Below are positions 25,818 to 34,261 of a stretch of DNA of 64,000 nt, one piece after another (positions within the stretch are counted from its first letter, which is position 1; every line of letters starts with the position of its first letter). The stretch is from Kluyvera sp040932435 (GTDB lineage Bacteria > Pseudomonadota > Gammaproteobacteria > Enterobacterales > Enterobacteriaceae). Where the stretch lies: positions 62,001 through 126,000 of the forward strand of contig NZ_JBFQGA010000007.1 in the NCBI RefSeq assembly GCF_040932435.1. Direction: 5' to 3'. Made by a program: the position numbers and the translations under genes. The notes beneath the pieces are model-generated. The model saw nothing but the letters and a program-made list of their open reading frames with translations. It was not told the DNA's origin and made no database searches.

Positions 25818-26258
25818 TTAATTCTCATACAAATCATGGAGTAGTACGAAGGGCGGATTTTTCTGCTGCTGATGCCAAAGACTGGTCACTCCGGGGGTTC
25901 CCAGCTCAACAATTCGTTGGCGAAACTCGCTGCTGCTCATGGATTCCCGCAACGGAACCATTTGCTCAATCAATGAATAATGGATACCGGCGATGACTTC
26001 ACAGCCGCTTTGTTTGTGGCTCATCAACGATGCCACGCGGTAGGGGGCAGCGCCCGCGCTATCGGTAAGAAAGATAACGCCGTCACCAGAGTCAGTCTGG
26101 TGTAATGCTTCGCACATCATACGGCTGAGCATGTTTGCGCTCAGTCCACGCCAATAGTTAACCGCCCGACACTGCGGCAGCGGTCCATACTTTTTTTCCA
26201 GACGATCCAGCAATTCCTGTGCTTGGTCGTCGTGGCAGGAAATGACCCAACCCAACAT
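25818..26258 (-). CDS. yadI: Orphan PTS EIIA component, mannose family (YadI)
   Basis: This 146-residue protein resembles the EIIA domain of mannose-class PTS permeases. The phosphorylated histidine is expected in WVISCHDDQA (residue 9), and FLTDSAGAAPYRVAS is the second conserved loop. No EIIB, EIIC or EIID gene is nearby, as in E. coli, so its partner is unknown. It lies upstream of yadE on the same strand. Confidence 0.9.
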   Translation of the reverse strand: MLGWVISCHDDQAQELLDRLEKKYGPLPQCRAVNYWRGLSANMLSRMMCEALHQTDSGDGVIFLTDSAGAAPYRVASLMSHKQSGCEVIAGIHYSLIEQMVPLRESMSSSEFRQRIVELGTPGVTSLWHQQQKNPPFVLLHDLYEN

Positions 26259-26331
26259 AGCTTGCCTCCTTAGCAGGCAAGTAGTTTAGCGGAGCAATCT
26301 ATTGAGGGGAGTGATGACTGTCATAAAATGC

Positions 26332-26358
26332 TTCCCGGCAGATTTCACCTGCCGGGAA
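26332..26358 (-). terminator. yadGH terminator
   Basis: TTCCCGGCAG (26332-26341) and CTGCCGGGAA (26349-26358) form a perfect 10-bp stem with a 7-base loop, just beyond the yadH stop. On the minus strand the stem is followed by GCATTTTA. Confidence 0.7.
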
Positions 26359-26369
26359 ATGCAGCAGAT

Positions 26370-27140
26370 TTAGCTACGCAGTCCGCGTCCACGCTGAATT
26401 AAGTACCAGCAAAGCAGATAGAAGGCCGCGATAAACACCACCAGCACGCCGACGGTCGTCAGCAGCGGCACATCGCTAATGCCAAGGAAACCGTAACGGA
26501 ATCCACTGATCATGTAGACAATCGGGTTCAGATGCGACAGCGCCTGCCAGAACGGCGGCAACAGGGTCAGCGAATAGAACACGCCGCCAAGGTAGGTCAG
26601 CGGCGTCAACACGAAGGTCGGGATCAGGCTGATGTCATCAAAGGTCTTGGCGAAGACCGCATTCAACAGCCCCGCCAATGAGAACAACACTGCCGTCAGT
26701 ACCAGTGTCAGCGCAACAAACACCCACGAATGTACCTGAAATGGCACAAAGAACAACGAGATGGCGGTAACCAGCACGCCAACACACAGCCCACGAGCCA
26801 CACCGCCGCCAACAAACCCGGCGATGATCACGTGCGTCGGCACCGGTGCCACCAGCAGCTCTTCAATATTGCGCTGGAACTTAGCGCTGAAAAACGACGA
26901 TGCCACGTTGGCATAGGCGTTGGTAATCACCGCCATCATGATCAGACCCGGCACGATAAACTGCATGTAGGTAAAGCCGTGCATTTCCCCGATACGGGAG
27001 CCAATCAGGTTACCGAAAATAATAAAATACAGCGTCATGGTGATGACAGGCGGCACCAGCGTCTGGATCCAGATACGCATAAACCGGTGGATCTCTTTCG
27101 CCCAGATGCTTTTCAGCGCGACCCAGTAAAGATGCGTCAT
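26370..27140 (-). CDS. yadH: ABC-2 type transporter permease YadH
   Basis: The 256-residue membrane protein has six predicted hydrophobic segments and the ABC-2 permease pattern (MYLFIIFGNLIGSRIG-like start, then LTPLTYLGGVFYS). It is encoded with the ATPase yadG, overlapping it by 4 nt, so they form one exporter of unknown substrate. It has the length of E. coli YadH. Confidence 0.95.
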   Translation of the reverse strand: MTHLYWVALKSIWAKEIHRFMRIWIQTLVPPVITMTLYFIIFGNLIGSRIGEMHGFTYMQFIVPGLIMMAVITNAYANVASSFFSAKFQRNIEELLVAPVPTHVIIAGFVGGGVARGLCVGVLVTAISLFFVPFQVHSWVFVALTLVLTAVLFSLAGLLNAVFAKTFDDISLIPTFVLTPLTYLGGVFYSLTLLPPFWQALSHLNPIVYMISGFRYGFLGISDVPLLTTVGVLVVFIAAFYLLCWYLIQRGRGLRS

Positions 27141-28060
27141 GCGCGATCTCCTTTTTCATTAACCAGCGAAACAAACAGCTCTTCCAGACGGTTCGCTTTG
27201 TTACGCATACTCAGCACCTGAACGCCCTGTGCGCTCAGTTGGGAGAAGACGCTATTAATCCCCTGCTCGCGCAGCACTTCCACTTCCAACGTTGAGGTAT
27301 CCACCAGACTGTACCGGTAGCCTTCCAACTGCGGCAGCGGGCTTTTCGGCGCCAAGTCGAGAATAAAGGTCTCTGACTTCAGTTTGGAAAGCAGGTTCTT
27401 CATTGAGGTGTTTTCCACCAGCTCACCGCGCTGGATGATGCCGATATTGCGGCACAGCATTTCTGCCTCTTCCAGATAGTGGGTGGTGAGGATAATGGTG
27501 GTGCCTTTATCGTTGAGATCTTTGAGGAAGCCCCACATTGAACGGCGCAGTTCAATGTCGACGCCCGCCGTCGGCTCATCGAGGATCAGCAATTTTGGCT
27601 CGTGCATCAGCGCACGGGCAATCATCAGACGGCGCTTCATCCCACCGGACAGCATCCGCGCGCGTTCGTTGCGTTTTTCCCACAAATCGAGCTGTTTGAG
27701 GTACTTTTCGCTGCGAATCATCGCTTCTTTATATTCAACGCCGTAATAACCCGCCTGATTGACCACGATTTGTTGCACGGTTTCAAACGGGTTGAAGTTA
27801 AATTCCTGCGGCACGAGCCCGAGCTGGCGTTTGGCGTTAACCACATCTTTTTGTAGGTCATAGCCAAAGACGCTCACGCGTCCTGAGGATTTATTTACCA
27901 GCGAGCTGATAATGCCGATGGTGGTCGATTTACCCGCGCCGTTTGGCCCCAAAAGCGCATAAAAATCGCCGGCTTCAACTTTTAAATCTATCCCACGCAG
28001 CGCCTGAACGCCGCCGGGGTAGGTCTTTGTCAGTTGCTCTAATTCCAGTGCAATGGTCAT
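27137..28060 (-). CDS. yadG: ABC transporter ATP-binding protein YadG
   Basis: The 307-residue ATPase has Walker A GPNGAGKST, signature LSGGMKRR, Walker B LLILDEPTAGVD and the H-loop TTHYLEEAE. About 90 C-terminal residues follow the ATPase fold. It pairs with YadH as an ABC-2 exporter, similar in class to drug- or polysaccharide-export systems; the substrate is unknown. It is divergent from can. Confidence 0.96.
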   Translation of the reverse strand: MTIALELEQLTKTYPGGVQALRGIDLKVEAGDFYALLGPNGAGKSTTIGIISSLVNKSSGRVSVFGYDLQKDVVNAKRQLGLVPQEFNFNPFETVQQIVVNQAGYYGVEYKEAMIRSEKYLKQLDLWEKRNERARMLSGGMKRRLMIARALMHEPKLLILDEPTAGVDIELRRSMWGFLKDLNDKGTTIILTTHYLEEAEMLCRNIGIIQRGELVENTSMKNLLSKLKSETFILDLAPKSPLPQLEGYRYSLVDTSTLEVEVLREQGINSVFSQLSAQGVQVLSMRNKANRLEELFVSLVNEKGDRA

Positions 28061-28161
28061 AGATTTTTGCTTACCTTACATTCTGATACTTGATATTAGG
28101 TTTTAATAAATCAGGAGTTGCCCTATATTAGCCCAACGCAATTTACTGGGTTACAGCCTCC

Positions 28162-28824
28162 ATGAACGACATAGATACACTTATCAGCAACAACGCACTA
28201 TGGTCAAAGATGCTGATAGAAGAGGATCCCGGATTTTTTGAGAAGCTGTCGCAAGCGCAAAAACCGCGCTTTTTATGGATTGGGTGTTCTGACAGCCGCG
28301 TTCCCGCCGAACGTTTGACCGGTCTTGAACCTGGTGAACTGTTTGTTCACCGTAATGTGGCAAACCTGGTTATCCACACCGACCTCAACTGCCTTTCCGT
28401 GGTGCAGTATGCCGTTGATGTGCTGGAAGTTGAACACATTATTATTTGCGGCCACTACGGCTGTGGCGGTGTTCAAGCAGCGATAGAAAATCCTGAACTC
28501 GGGTTAATCGATAACTGGCTGCTGCATATTCGCGATATCTGGTTCAAACATAGCTCATTGCTTGGCGAGATGCCGCCAGAACGTCGCCTTGATACGCTTT
28601 GCGAATTGAACGTGATGGAACAGGTATATAACTTGGGCCACTCCACCATCATGCAATCAGCGTGGAAGCGCGGCCAGAAGGTGATGATTCACGGTTGGGC
28701 TTACGGTATTCACGACGGCCTACTGCGCGATCTCGATGTGACCGCCACCAGCCGAGAAACCCTGGAGCAACGTTACCGCCACGGGATTTCCAACCTCAAG
28801 TTAAAACACGTCAATCATAAGTAG
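28162..28824 (+). CDS. can: Beta-class carbonic anhydrase
   Basis: Can hydrates CO2 to bicarbonate and is needed in air in E. coli. The 220-residue enzyme has the zinc ligands Cys42 in GCSDSR, with Asp44 and Arg46, and His98 and Cys101 in CGHYGCGG. The length equals E. coli Can. A REP element follows and separates it from the convergent hpt. Confidence 0.98.
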   Translation: MNDIDTLISNNALWSKMLIEEDPGFFEKLSQAQKPRFLWIGCSDSRVPAERLTGLEPGELFVHRNVANLVIHTDLNCLSVVQYAVDVLEVEHIIICGHYGCGGVQAAIENPELGLIDNWLLHIRDIWFKHSSLLGEMPPERRLDTLCELNVMEQVYNLGHSTIMQSAWKRGQKVMIHGWAYGIHDGLLRDLDVTATSRETLEQRYRHGISNLKLKHVNHK

Positions 28825-28834
28825 CAAAGGCATT

Positions 28835-28888
28835 GCCGGGTGGCGGCTACGCCTTACCCGGCCTACAAGCATGCGCCATCAGGCGCTC
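28835..28888. repeat. REP/BIME element between can and hpt
   Basis: GCCGGGTGGCGGCTACGC...TTACCCGGCCTAC is one complete REP palindrome, followed by the half-unit GCGCCATCAGGCGC. It lies between the two convergent stop codons. Confidence 0.85.
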
Positions 28889-28895
28889 CAGCACC

Positions 28896-29432
28896 TTACT
28901 CGTCTAACAGAACCACTTTGCCCACGTACGGCAAATGACGATAACGCTGTGCATAGTCGATACCATAACCGACCACAAACTCGTCAGGAATGGAGAAGCC
29001 GATAAACTCAACCGGCACATCAACTTCACGGCGGGACGGTTTATCGAGCAGCGTGCAGATTGCCAGCGACTTCGGCTCACGCAGACCCAGAATTTCACGC
29101 ACTTTCGACAGGGTGTTGCCCGAGTCGATAATGTCTTCAACGATCAGCACGTCTTTGCCACGAATGTCTTCGTCGAGATCCTTGAGGATTTTCACGTCGC
29201 GGGTAGTGGACATACCGCTGCCATAGCTAGATGCCGTCATAAAATCGACTTCGTGTGGAACTTGCACTTCACGGCACAGGTCAGCCATGAACATGAACGA
29301 GCCGCGCAGCAAACCCACTAACACCATTTCACTGCCGCTATCTTGATAGCGCTCGTTAATCAGACGACCTAATTCGGCGATACGCGCTTTGATCTCCGCT
29401 TCCGGGATCATCACTTCAACAGTATGTTTCAT
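28896..29432 (-). CDS. hpt: Hypoxanthine phosphoribosyltransferase
   Basis: Hpt salvages hypoxanthine (and guanine poorly) to IMP using PRPP. The 178-residue protein has the PRPP-binding motif VEDIIDSGNTL (residues 98-108) and the flexible-loop region TASSYGSGMST. It is divergent from gcd, as in E. coli. Confidence 0.97.
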   Translation of the reverse strand: MKHTVEVMIPEAEIKARIAELGRLINERYQDSGSEMVLVGLLRGSFMFMADLCREVQVPHEVDFMTASSYGSGMSTTRDVKILKDLDEDIRGKDVLIVEDIIDSGNTLSKVREILGLREPKSLAICTLLDKPSRREVDVPVEFIGFSIPDEFVVGYGIDYAQRYRHLPYVGKVVLLDE

Positions 29433-29465
29433 TTAACTAACCACATGATTTTAAATGTAAATCAC

Positions 29466-29496
29466 TCAACCCGTTAACCCAGAGCTAACGGGTTGA
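29466..29496 (-). other. Long inverted repeat in the hpt leader
   Basis: TCAACCCGTTA (29466-29476) and TAACGGGTTGA (29486-29496) are perfect 11-bp arms with a 9-base loop, 34 bp upstream of the hpt start. On the hpt strand it would be a hairpin in the mRNA leader or a protein-binding dyad. I do not recognise the site. Confidence 0.55.
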
Positions 29497-29561
29497 TCAG
29501 CAAGCGAGAAAGTATACCAGCAAAACGGATCGGGCGGCTAATTCGATAATAAAGCTCATTT

Positions 29562-29577
29562 TGTGATTTCGATCACA
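29562..29577 (+). promoter_or_regulatory. Perfect CRP site upstream of gcd
   Basis: TGTGATTTCGATCACA matches the CRP consensus TGTGA-N6-TCACA at all ten core positions and ends 60 bp before the gcd start. cAMP-CRP repression of gcd has been reported in E. coli. The site could also affect the divergent hpt gene. Confidence 0.8.
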
Positions 29578-29637
29578 CTTGTTAAATCCTATAATGAAAT
29601 GAAAGCAATAATTAACAAACTAACGGGCACCCTTTCT

Positions 29638-32028
29638 ATGGCTGAAACAAAACATCAACAATCACGTTTACTCGTGAGGCTAACGGCCCTCTTCGCGGCA
29701 TTCTGCGGGCTGTATTTGTTAATCGGCGGCATCTGGCTGGTCGCCATCGGTGGCTCTTGGTACTACCCTATCGCCGGTCTGGTGATGCTGGGCATTACCA
29801 CGATGCTGTGGCGCGCTAAACGCTCGGCGCTGTGGCTATATGCCGCACTGCTGCTGGTCACGATGATCTGGGGCGTGTGGGAAGTCGGCTTCGACTTCTG
29901 GGCGCTCACGCCGCGTAGCGACGTGCTGGTCATCTTCGGCGTGTGGCTGATTTTGCCGTTCGTCTGGCAGCGCCTAGCTGTGCCTTCCAGCGGCGCCGTT
30001 GCTGCTCTGCTGGTCGCACTGGTGATAAGCGCCGGTATCCTCACCTGGGCCGGATTCAACGACCCACAGGAGGTTAACGGCACGCTGAGCGCCGATGCGA
30101 CGCCTGCTGAGCCTATTTCGCCAGTCGCCGATCAGGACTGGCCGGCGTATGGGCGTAACCAAGAAGGCCAGCGCTTCTCCCCGCTCAAGCAAATCAACGC
30201 CGATAACGTTCACAACCTGAAGGAAGCGTGGGTGTTCCGCACCGGCGACCTGAAGCAGCCGAACGATCCGGGCGAAATCACCAACGAGGTTACGCCGATC
30301 AAGATCGGCAATATGCTTTACCTGTGTACCGCCCACCAGCGCGTATTTGCGCTCGATGCGGCGACCGGTAAAGAGAAATGGCACTTTGACCCGCAACTGG
30401 GCACAGACCCTAGCTTCCAGCATGTAACCTGTCGCGGCGTGTCTTACCATGAAGCCACGGCGGAGACCGCGTCACCGGACGTGGTAGCCGATTGTCCACG
30501 CCGCATCATTCTGCCGGTGAACGATGGTCGTCTGTTTGCGCTGAACGCCGATACCGGTAAGCCGTGCGAGTCCTTTGCTAACAAAGGCATCCTCAATCTG
30601 CAAACCAATATGCCGGTCACGACGCCGGGTATGTACGAGCCAACCTCACCGCCTATCGTCACTGATAAGGTGATTGTGATTGCCGGTGCGGTTACCGACA
30701 ACTTCTCAACCCGCGAGCCGTCTGGCGTGATTCGTGGTTTTGATATCAACACCGGGAAGCTGCTGTGGGCATTCGATCCCGGTGCTAAAGACCCAAATCT
30801 TATTCCGGGTGACGAGCACCATTACAGCCTGAACTCACCGAACTCGTGGGCACCTGCTGCCTATGATGCGAAACTGGATCTGGTCTATCTGCCGATGGGC
30901 GTGACCACGCCGGATATCTGGGGTGGCAATCGCACACCGGAGCAGGAACGCTACGCCAGTTCGATTGTGGCGCTGAATGCGACGACCGGTAAGCTGGTGT
31001 GGAGCTATCAGACCGTTCACCACGACCTGTGGGATATGGATATGCCGTCTCAGCCGACCCTGGCGGATATCACCGTTGACGGTAAAACCGTACCGGTGGT
31101 CTATGCCCCGGCGAAAACCGGCAACATTTTCGTGCTGGATCGTCGTAACGGCGAGCTGGTGGTTCCGGCTCCAGAAAAACCCGTTCCACAGGGTGCGGCG
31201 AAAGGCGACTACGTCAGCAAAACCCAGCCGTTCTCTGACCTGAGCTTCCGTCCGAAGAAAGATTTAACCGGCGCGGACATGTGGGGCGCCACCATGTTTG
31301 ACCAACTGGTGTGCCGCGTGATGTTCCACCAGATGCGCTATGAAGGCATCTTCACACCGCCGTCTGAGAAAGGCACGCTGGTGTTCCCGGGTAACTTGGG
31401 GATGTTTGAATGGGGCGGCATCTCGGTTGACCCTAACCGTCAGGTGGCGATCGCCAACCCAATGGCGCTGCCGTTTGTGTCGAAGCTGATCCCTCGTGGC
31501 CCAGGCAACCCGATGGAACCGCCGAAAGACGCGAAATCCAGCGGCACTGAGTCCGGCATTCAACCCCAGTACGGTGTGCCGTTCGGCGTCACGCTGAACG
31601 CCTTCCTGTCACCGTTTGGCCTGCCGTGCAAACAGCCGGCCTGGGGTTACATTTCCGCGCTGGATCTGAAAACCAACGAAGTGGTGTGGAAAAAACGTCT
31701 GGGTACCCCGCAGGATAGCCTGCCATTCCCAATGCCGATTCCGCTGCCGTTCAATATGGGGATGCCGATGTTGGGTGGCCCAATTTCTACTGCCGGTAAC
31801 GTGCTGTTCATCGCGGGCACTGCGGATAACTATCTGCGTGCGTTCAACATGAGCAACGGTGAGAAACTGTGGCAGGGACGTCTACCGGCCGGTGGCCAGG
31901 CAACGCCGATGACCTATGAAGTGAATGGCAAGCAGTATGTGGTCATTTCCGCAGGCGGTCATGGTTCGTTTGGTACCAAAATGGGCGACTATATCGTGGC
32001 CTACGCGTTGCCGGACGACGCGAAGTAA
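29638..32028 (+). CDS. gcd: Quinoprotein glucose dehydrogenase (PQQ, membrane-bound)
   Basis: Gcd oxidises glucose to gluconolactone in the periplasm and passes electrons to ubiquinone. ATG 29638 gives 796 residues, the E. coli length; the longer 29563 start runs through the CRP site and is rejected. Five N-terminal membrane helices (to about residue 145) precede the eight-bladed PQQ propeller. DWPAYGRNQEGQRFSPLKQI opens the propeller, and HHDLWDMD holds the catalytic aspartate. PQQ genes are not in the window, so the host may rely on external PQQ or on genes elsewhere. Confidence 0.97.
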   Translation: MAETKHQQSRLLVRLTALFAAFCGLYLLIGGIWLVAIGGSWYYPIAGLVMLGITTMLWRAKRSALWLYAALLLVTMIWGVWEVGFDFWALTPRSDVLVIFGVWLILPFVWQRLAVPSSGAVAALLVALVISAGILTWAGFNDPQEVNGTLSADATPAEPISPVADQDWPAYGRNQEGQRFSPLKQINADNVHNLKEAWVFRTGDLKQPNDPGEITNEVTPIKIGNMLYLCTAHQRVFALDAATGKEKWHFDPQLGTDPSFQHVTCRGVSYHEATAETASPDVVADCPRRIILPVNDGRLFALNADTGKPCESFANKGILNLQTNMPVTTPGMYEPTSPPIVTDKVIVIAGAVTDNFSTREPSGVIRGFDINTGKLLWAFDPGAKDPNLIPGDEHHYSLNSPNSWAPAAYDAKLDLVYLPMGVTTPDIWGGNRTPEQERYASSIVALNATTGKLVWSYQTVHHDLWDMDMPSQPTLADITVDGKTVPVVYAPAKTGNIFVLDRRNGELVVPAPEKPVPQGAAKGDYVSKTQPFSDLSFRPKKDLTGADMWGATMFDQLVCRVMFHQMRYEGIFTPPSEKGTLVFPGNLGMFEWGGISVDPNRQVAIANPMALPFVSKLIPRGPGNPMEPPKDAKSSGTESGIQPQYGVPFGVTLNAFLSPFGLPCKQPAWGYISALDLKTNEVVWKKRLGTPQDSLPFPMPIPLPFNMGMPMLGGPISTAGNVLFIAGTADNYLRAFNMSNGEKLWQGRLPAGGQATPMTYEVNGKQYVVISAGGHGSFGTKMGDYIVAYALPDDAK

Positions 32029-32037
32029 GGTGATGCG

Positions 32038-32164
32038 CCGGATGGCGGCTAGCGCCTTATCCGGCCTACCGGTGTTGCGATGTTATGTGCCGGATGGCGG
32101 CTAGCGCCTTATCCGGCCTACGGGTGTCGATCTGTAGGCTGGATAAGCGTAGCGCCATCCGGCA
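32038..32164. repeat. BIME of three REP units between gcd and cueO
   Basis: Two direct copies of GCCGGATGGCGGCTAGCGCC...TTATCCGGCCTAC (from 32038 and from about 32097) are followed by one inverted copy, GTAGGCTGGATAAGCG...GCGCCATCCGGC, ending near 32164. It lies between convergent stop codons and may serve as a transcription barrier for both genes. Confidence 0.9.
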
Positions 32165-32167
32165 TTT

Positions 32168-33736
32168 TTATACCGTAAACCCAAGCATCATGCCGGTGTC
32201 TTCATGCTCCAACAGATGGCAGTGCGCCATATAGGCCTGCTCTTTCGACGCCTCGTGGTCAAACTTCACCAGCACTTCACTGATACCGCCTTCAACCCGT
32301 ACCGTGTCCTTCCAGCCTGAACGATGTGCCGCCGGTGCCTGACCATTTTCACGCAATATGCGGAACTGGGTACCGTGAATATGGAACGGATGCAGCATCA
32401 TGTCGCCCTCACCGGAAATCACCCAGCGTTCATACTGGCCTTTCGCAGCAGCAAACATCGGCACGTCCATGTCGAACGCTTTGCCGTTGATACGGTTGGC
32501 ATTATGGAAATCAAACGCCCCGCCGCCATGATGCATATTGTCCATCGCGCCGTGGTCCATATTCATCCCACCGTGGTCCATCATTCCACCATGATCCATC
32601 ATGCCGCCCATCGCCTGTTTGCCGTATTTCTTCATCAACGCCTGCATGCCCATCATGTCGAGCATCGGATCCATCGACAGCTGCAGCTTACGCTCGGTCA
32701 GCCCGTCCAGCGACGGCAGCGCAGGCATGGAGACCAGCGAGTCCGGCAGCGTACCAGAACCCGGAACGCCAACCGGCTGGACGCGCAGCACCGGCACAGC
32801 CTTATCGAATGGCGCAATTGCCATGCCCATCTGGGTCACCGGCAGCGTTATCAGATCAAACGGTTTGCCATCACGCACATCCACCAGCACTTCAAAACGT
32901 TCGCCCATTAGCATCGGCAGTTCGTTGACCTCAACCGGCTGCGGTAAGAAACCCCCATCGCTGGCGACAACATACAGCGAGCGTTTATCGCTAGCGGCCA
33001 GCGTCAGCGAACGCGCGTTACAGCCGTTCAGCAAACGCAGGCGCAGCCAGCCGCGCGGCGGAGCATGCTGCGGGTACGGCGTGCCATTGGTCAGCAACGT
33101 ATCGCCAAACCAACCCACTGCCGCGCTCATGATGTCGAGCTGATAATCAATTTCTCCCGCCGGGGTGAATTTTTTATCCTGCATAATCACCGGAATATCG
33201 TCGATACCCCACTGCTTTGGCAGCATCATTTTGAGGCTGTCTTCGTCATCAATCAGCACTAGCCCTGCAAGCCCCATCGCCACCTGTCGCCCGGTTTTGC
33301 CGTGCTGATGCGGATGGAACCAGCATGTTGCGGCACGCTGGGTGGGTGTGAAGGTGACCGTGCGGCTGTCGCCGGGTTTAATCACGCCCTGTGGCCCGCC
33401 ATCAACATCGCCCGGCACTTCTAGGCCATGCCAGTGCACGGTGGTCTCTTCCGCAAGGTTGTTTTGAATTTTTACCGTGGTCTGCTTCCATTGTTGCAGA
33501 CGAATCGCCGGACCGAGCAGATTACCGTTATATCCCCAAGTGGTTGCCATTTTCCCGGCAAACGCGGTCTTTCCGGCCTGTACGTTGAGCAGGATTTGGT
33601 TATTCGCATCAGCGGTGAGCAATGGTGGAATCAGTAAGCTGGGACGCTCGGCGGCGAATACCGCTCGACTCCACAGAGGCAAGGCGCTGGCGACGCCGAT
33701 GGCGGCACCTAATTTGATAAAATCACGACGATGCAT
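32168..33736 (-). CDS. cueO: Multicopper oxidase CueO (cuprous oxidase)
   Basis: CueO oxidises Cu(I) in the periplasm and protects against copper. The 522-residue protein (E. coli 516) has a Tat signal, RRDFIKLGAAIG. All four copper-binding motifs are present: HWHG, HPHQHG, HPFHIHG and HCHLLEHEDTGM. The methionine-rich insert at about residues 355-400 is extended here with tandem MMDHGG units and many histidines. A CueR-type promoter lies upstream. It is divergent from yacC. Confidence 0.97.
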   Translation of the reverse strand: MHRRDFIKLGAAIGVASALPLWSRAVFAAERPSLLIPPLLTADANNQILLNVQAGKTAFAGKMATTWGYNGNLLGPAIRLQQWKQTTVKIQNNLAEETTVHWHGLEVPGDVDGGPQGVIKPGDSRTVTFTPTQRAATCWFHPHQHGKTGRQVAMGLAGLVLIDDEDSLKMMLPKQWGIDDIPVIMQDKKFTPAGEIDYQLDIMSAAVGWFGDTLLTNGTPYPQHAPPRGWLRLRLLNGCNARSLTLAASDKRSLYVVASDGGFLPQPVEVNELPMLMGERFEVLVDVRDGKPFDLITLPVTQMGMAIAPFDKAVPVLRVQPVGVPGSGTLPDSLVSMPALPSLDGLTERKLQLSMDPMLDMMGMQALMKKYGKQAMGGMMDHGGMMDHGGMNMDHGAMDNMHHGGGAFDFHNANRINGKAFDMDVPMFAAAKGQYERWVISGEGDMMLHPFHIHGTQFRILRENGQAPAAHRSGWKDTVRVEGGISEVLVKFDHEASKEQAYMAHCHLLEHEDTGMMLGFTV

Positions 33737-33770
33737 CGTTACATCCTTTTCGGCTTCTGGTGATTAATTG

Positions 33771-33801
33771 AGCTTAAACCCTACCCCTGCAGGAAGGTCA
33801 A
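33771..33801 (-). promoter_or_regulatory. CueR-type promoter of cueO
   Basis: On the minus strand TTGACC (-35) and TAAGCT (-10) are separated by a 19-bp spacer, the long spacing typical of MerR-family targets. The spacer carries the dyad ACCTTCC...GGGT at 33778-33798, as in E. coli cueO and copA promoters. The expected effect is copper-responsive activation by CueR. Confidence 0.8.
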
Positions 33802-33880
33802 GCATAAAGCGGTGAATAATGCTCCCCGTCCCGTTGGGAAGTATGTTAACGTTGAATATCGACGATGTAAGGTAGAAGAA

Positions 33881-34228
33881 ATGAAGATGTTTTTCCGAAC
33901 GGTGCTGCTTGGATCGCTGTTGGCGATGTCCAGCTCGAGTTATGCATTAAGCGAGTCTGAAGCGGAAGATATGGCCGATTTAACGGCGGTATTTGTGTTC
34001 CTGAAAAACGACTGTGGCTACCAGAATTTACCCAACACCCAAATTCGTCGTGCACTGGTCTTTTTTGCTCAGCAAAATCAGTGGGATCTCAGCAACTACG
34101 ATACATTTAACATGAAGTCTCTCGGTGAAGACAGCTACCGCGATCTCAGCGGTATTGGCATCCCGACGGCGAAGAAATGTAAAGCGCTGGCGCGCGATTC
34201 GTTAAGCCTGCTGGCCTACGTGAAATAA
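33881..34228 (+). CDS. yacC: Small exported protein YacC (PulS/OutS-like fold)
   Basis: The 115-residue product, E. coli length, starts at ATG 33881 (MKMFFRTVLLG) after AAGGTAGAAGAA; the upstream in-frame ATG 33812 is rejected because it would bury the signal peptide. The signal ends SSSYA. Cysteines occur in KNDCGYQ and AKKCKAL, probably forming a disulfide. The family is described as pilotin-like (PulS/OutS), but its role is unproven. In E. coli speE and speD follow it on the same strand; here they are missing. Confidence 0.92.
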   Translation: MKMFFRTVLLGSLLAMSSSSYALSESEAEDMADLTAVFVFLKNDCGYQNLPNTQIRRALVFFAQQNQWDLSNYDTFNMKSLGEDSYRDLSGIGIPTAKKCKALARDSLSLLAYVK

Positions 34229-34235
34229 AGCGCAG

Positions 34236-34257
34236 TGCGGAGCCCCAAGGCTCCGCA
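34236..34257. terminator. Bidirectional hairpin between yacC and yacL
   Basis: TGCGGAGCC and GGCTCCGCA make a perfect 9-bp stem with the loop CCAA. It fills most of the 33-bp gap between the convergent stops. No strong U-tract is present. Confidence 0.65.
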
Positions 34258-34261
34258 TCCA

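Noticed and set aside
29563..29637. N-terminal extension of gcd by 25 codons
   Set aside because: The extension covers a perfect CRP site and is not present in the 796-residue E. coli protein. ATG 29638 fits the family length.
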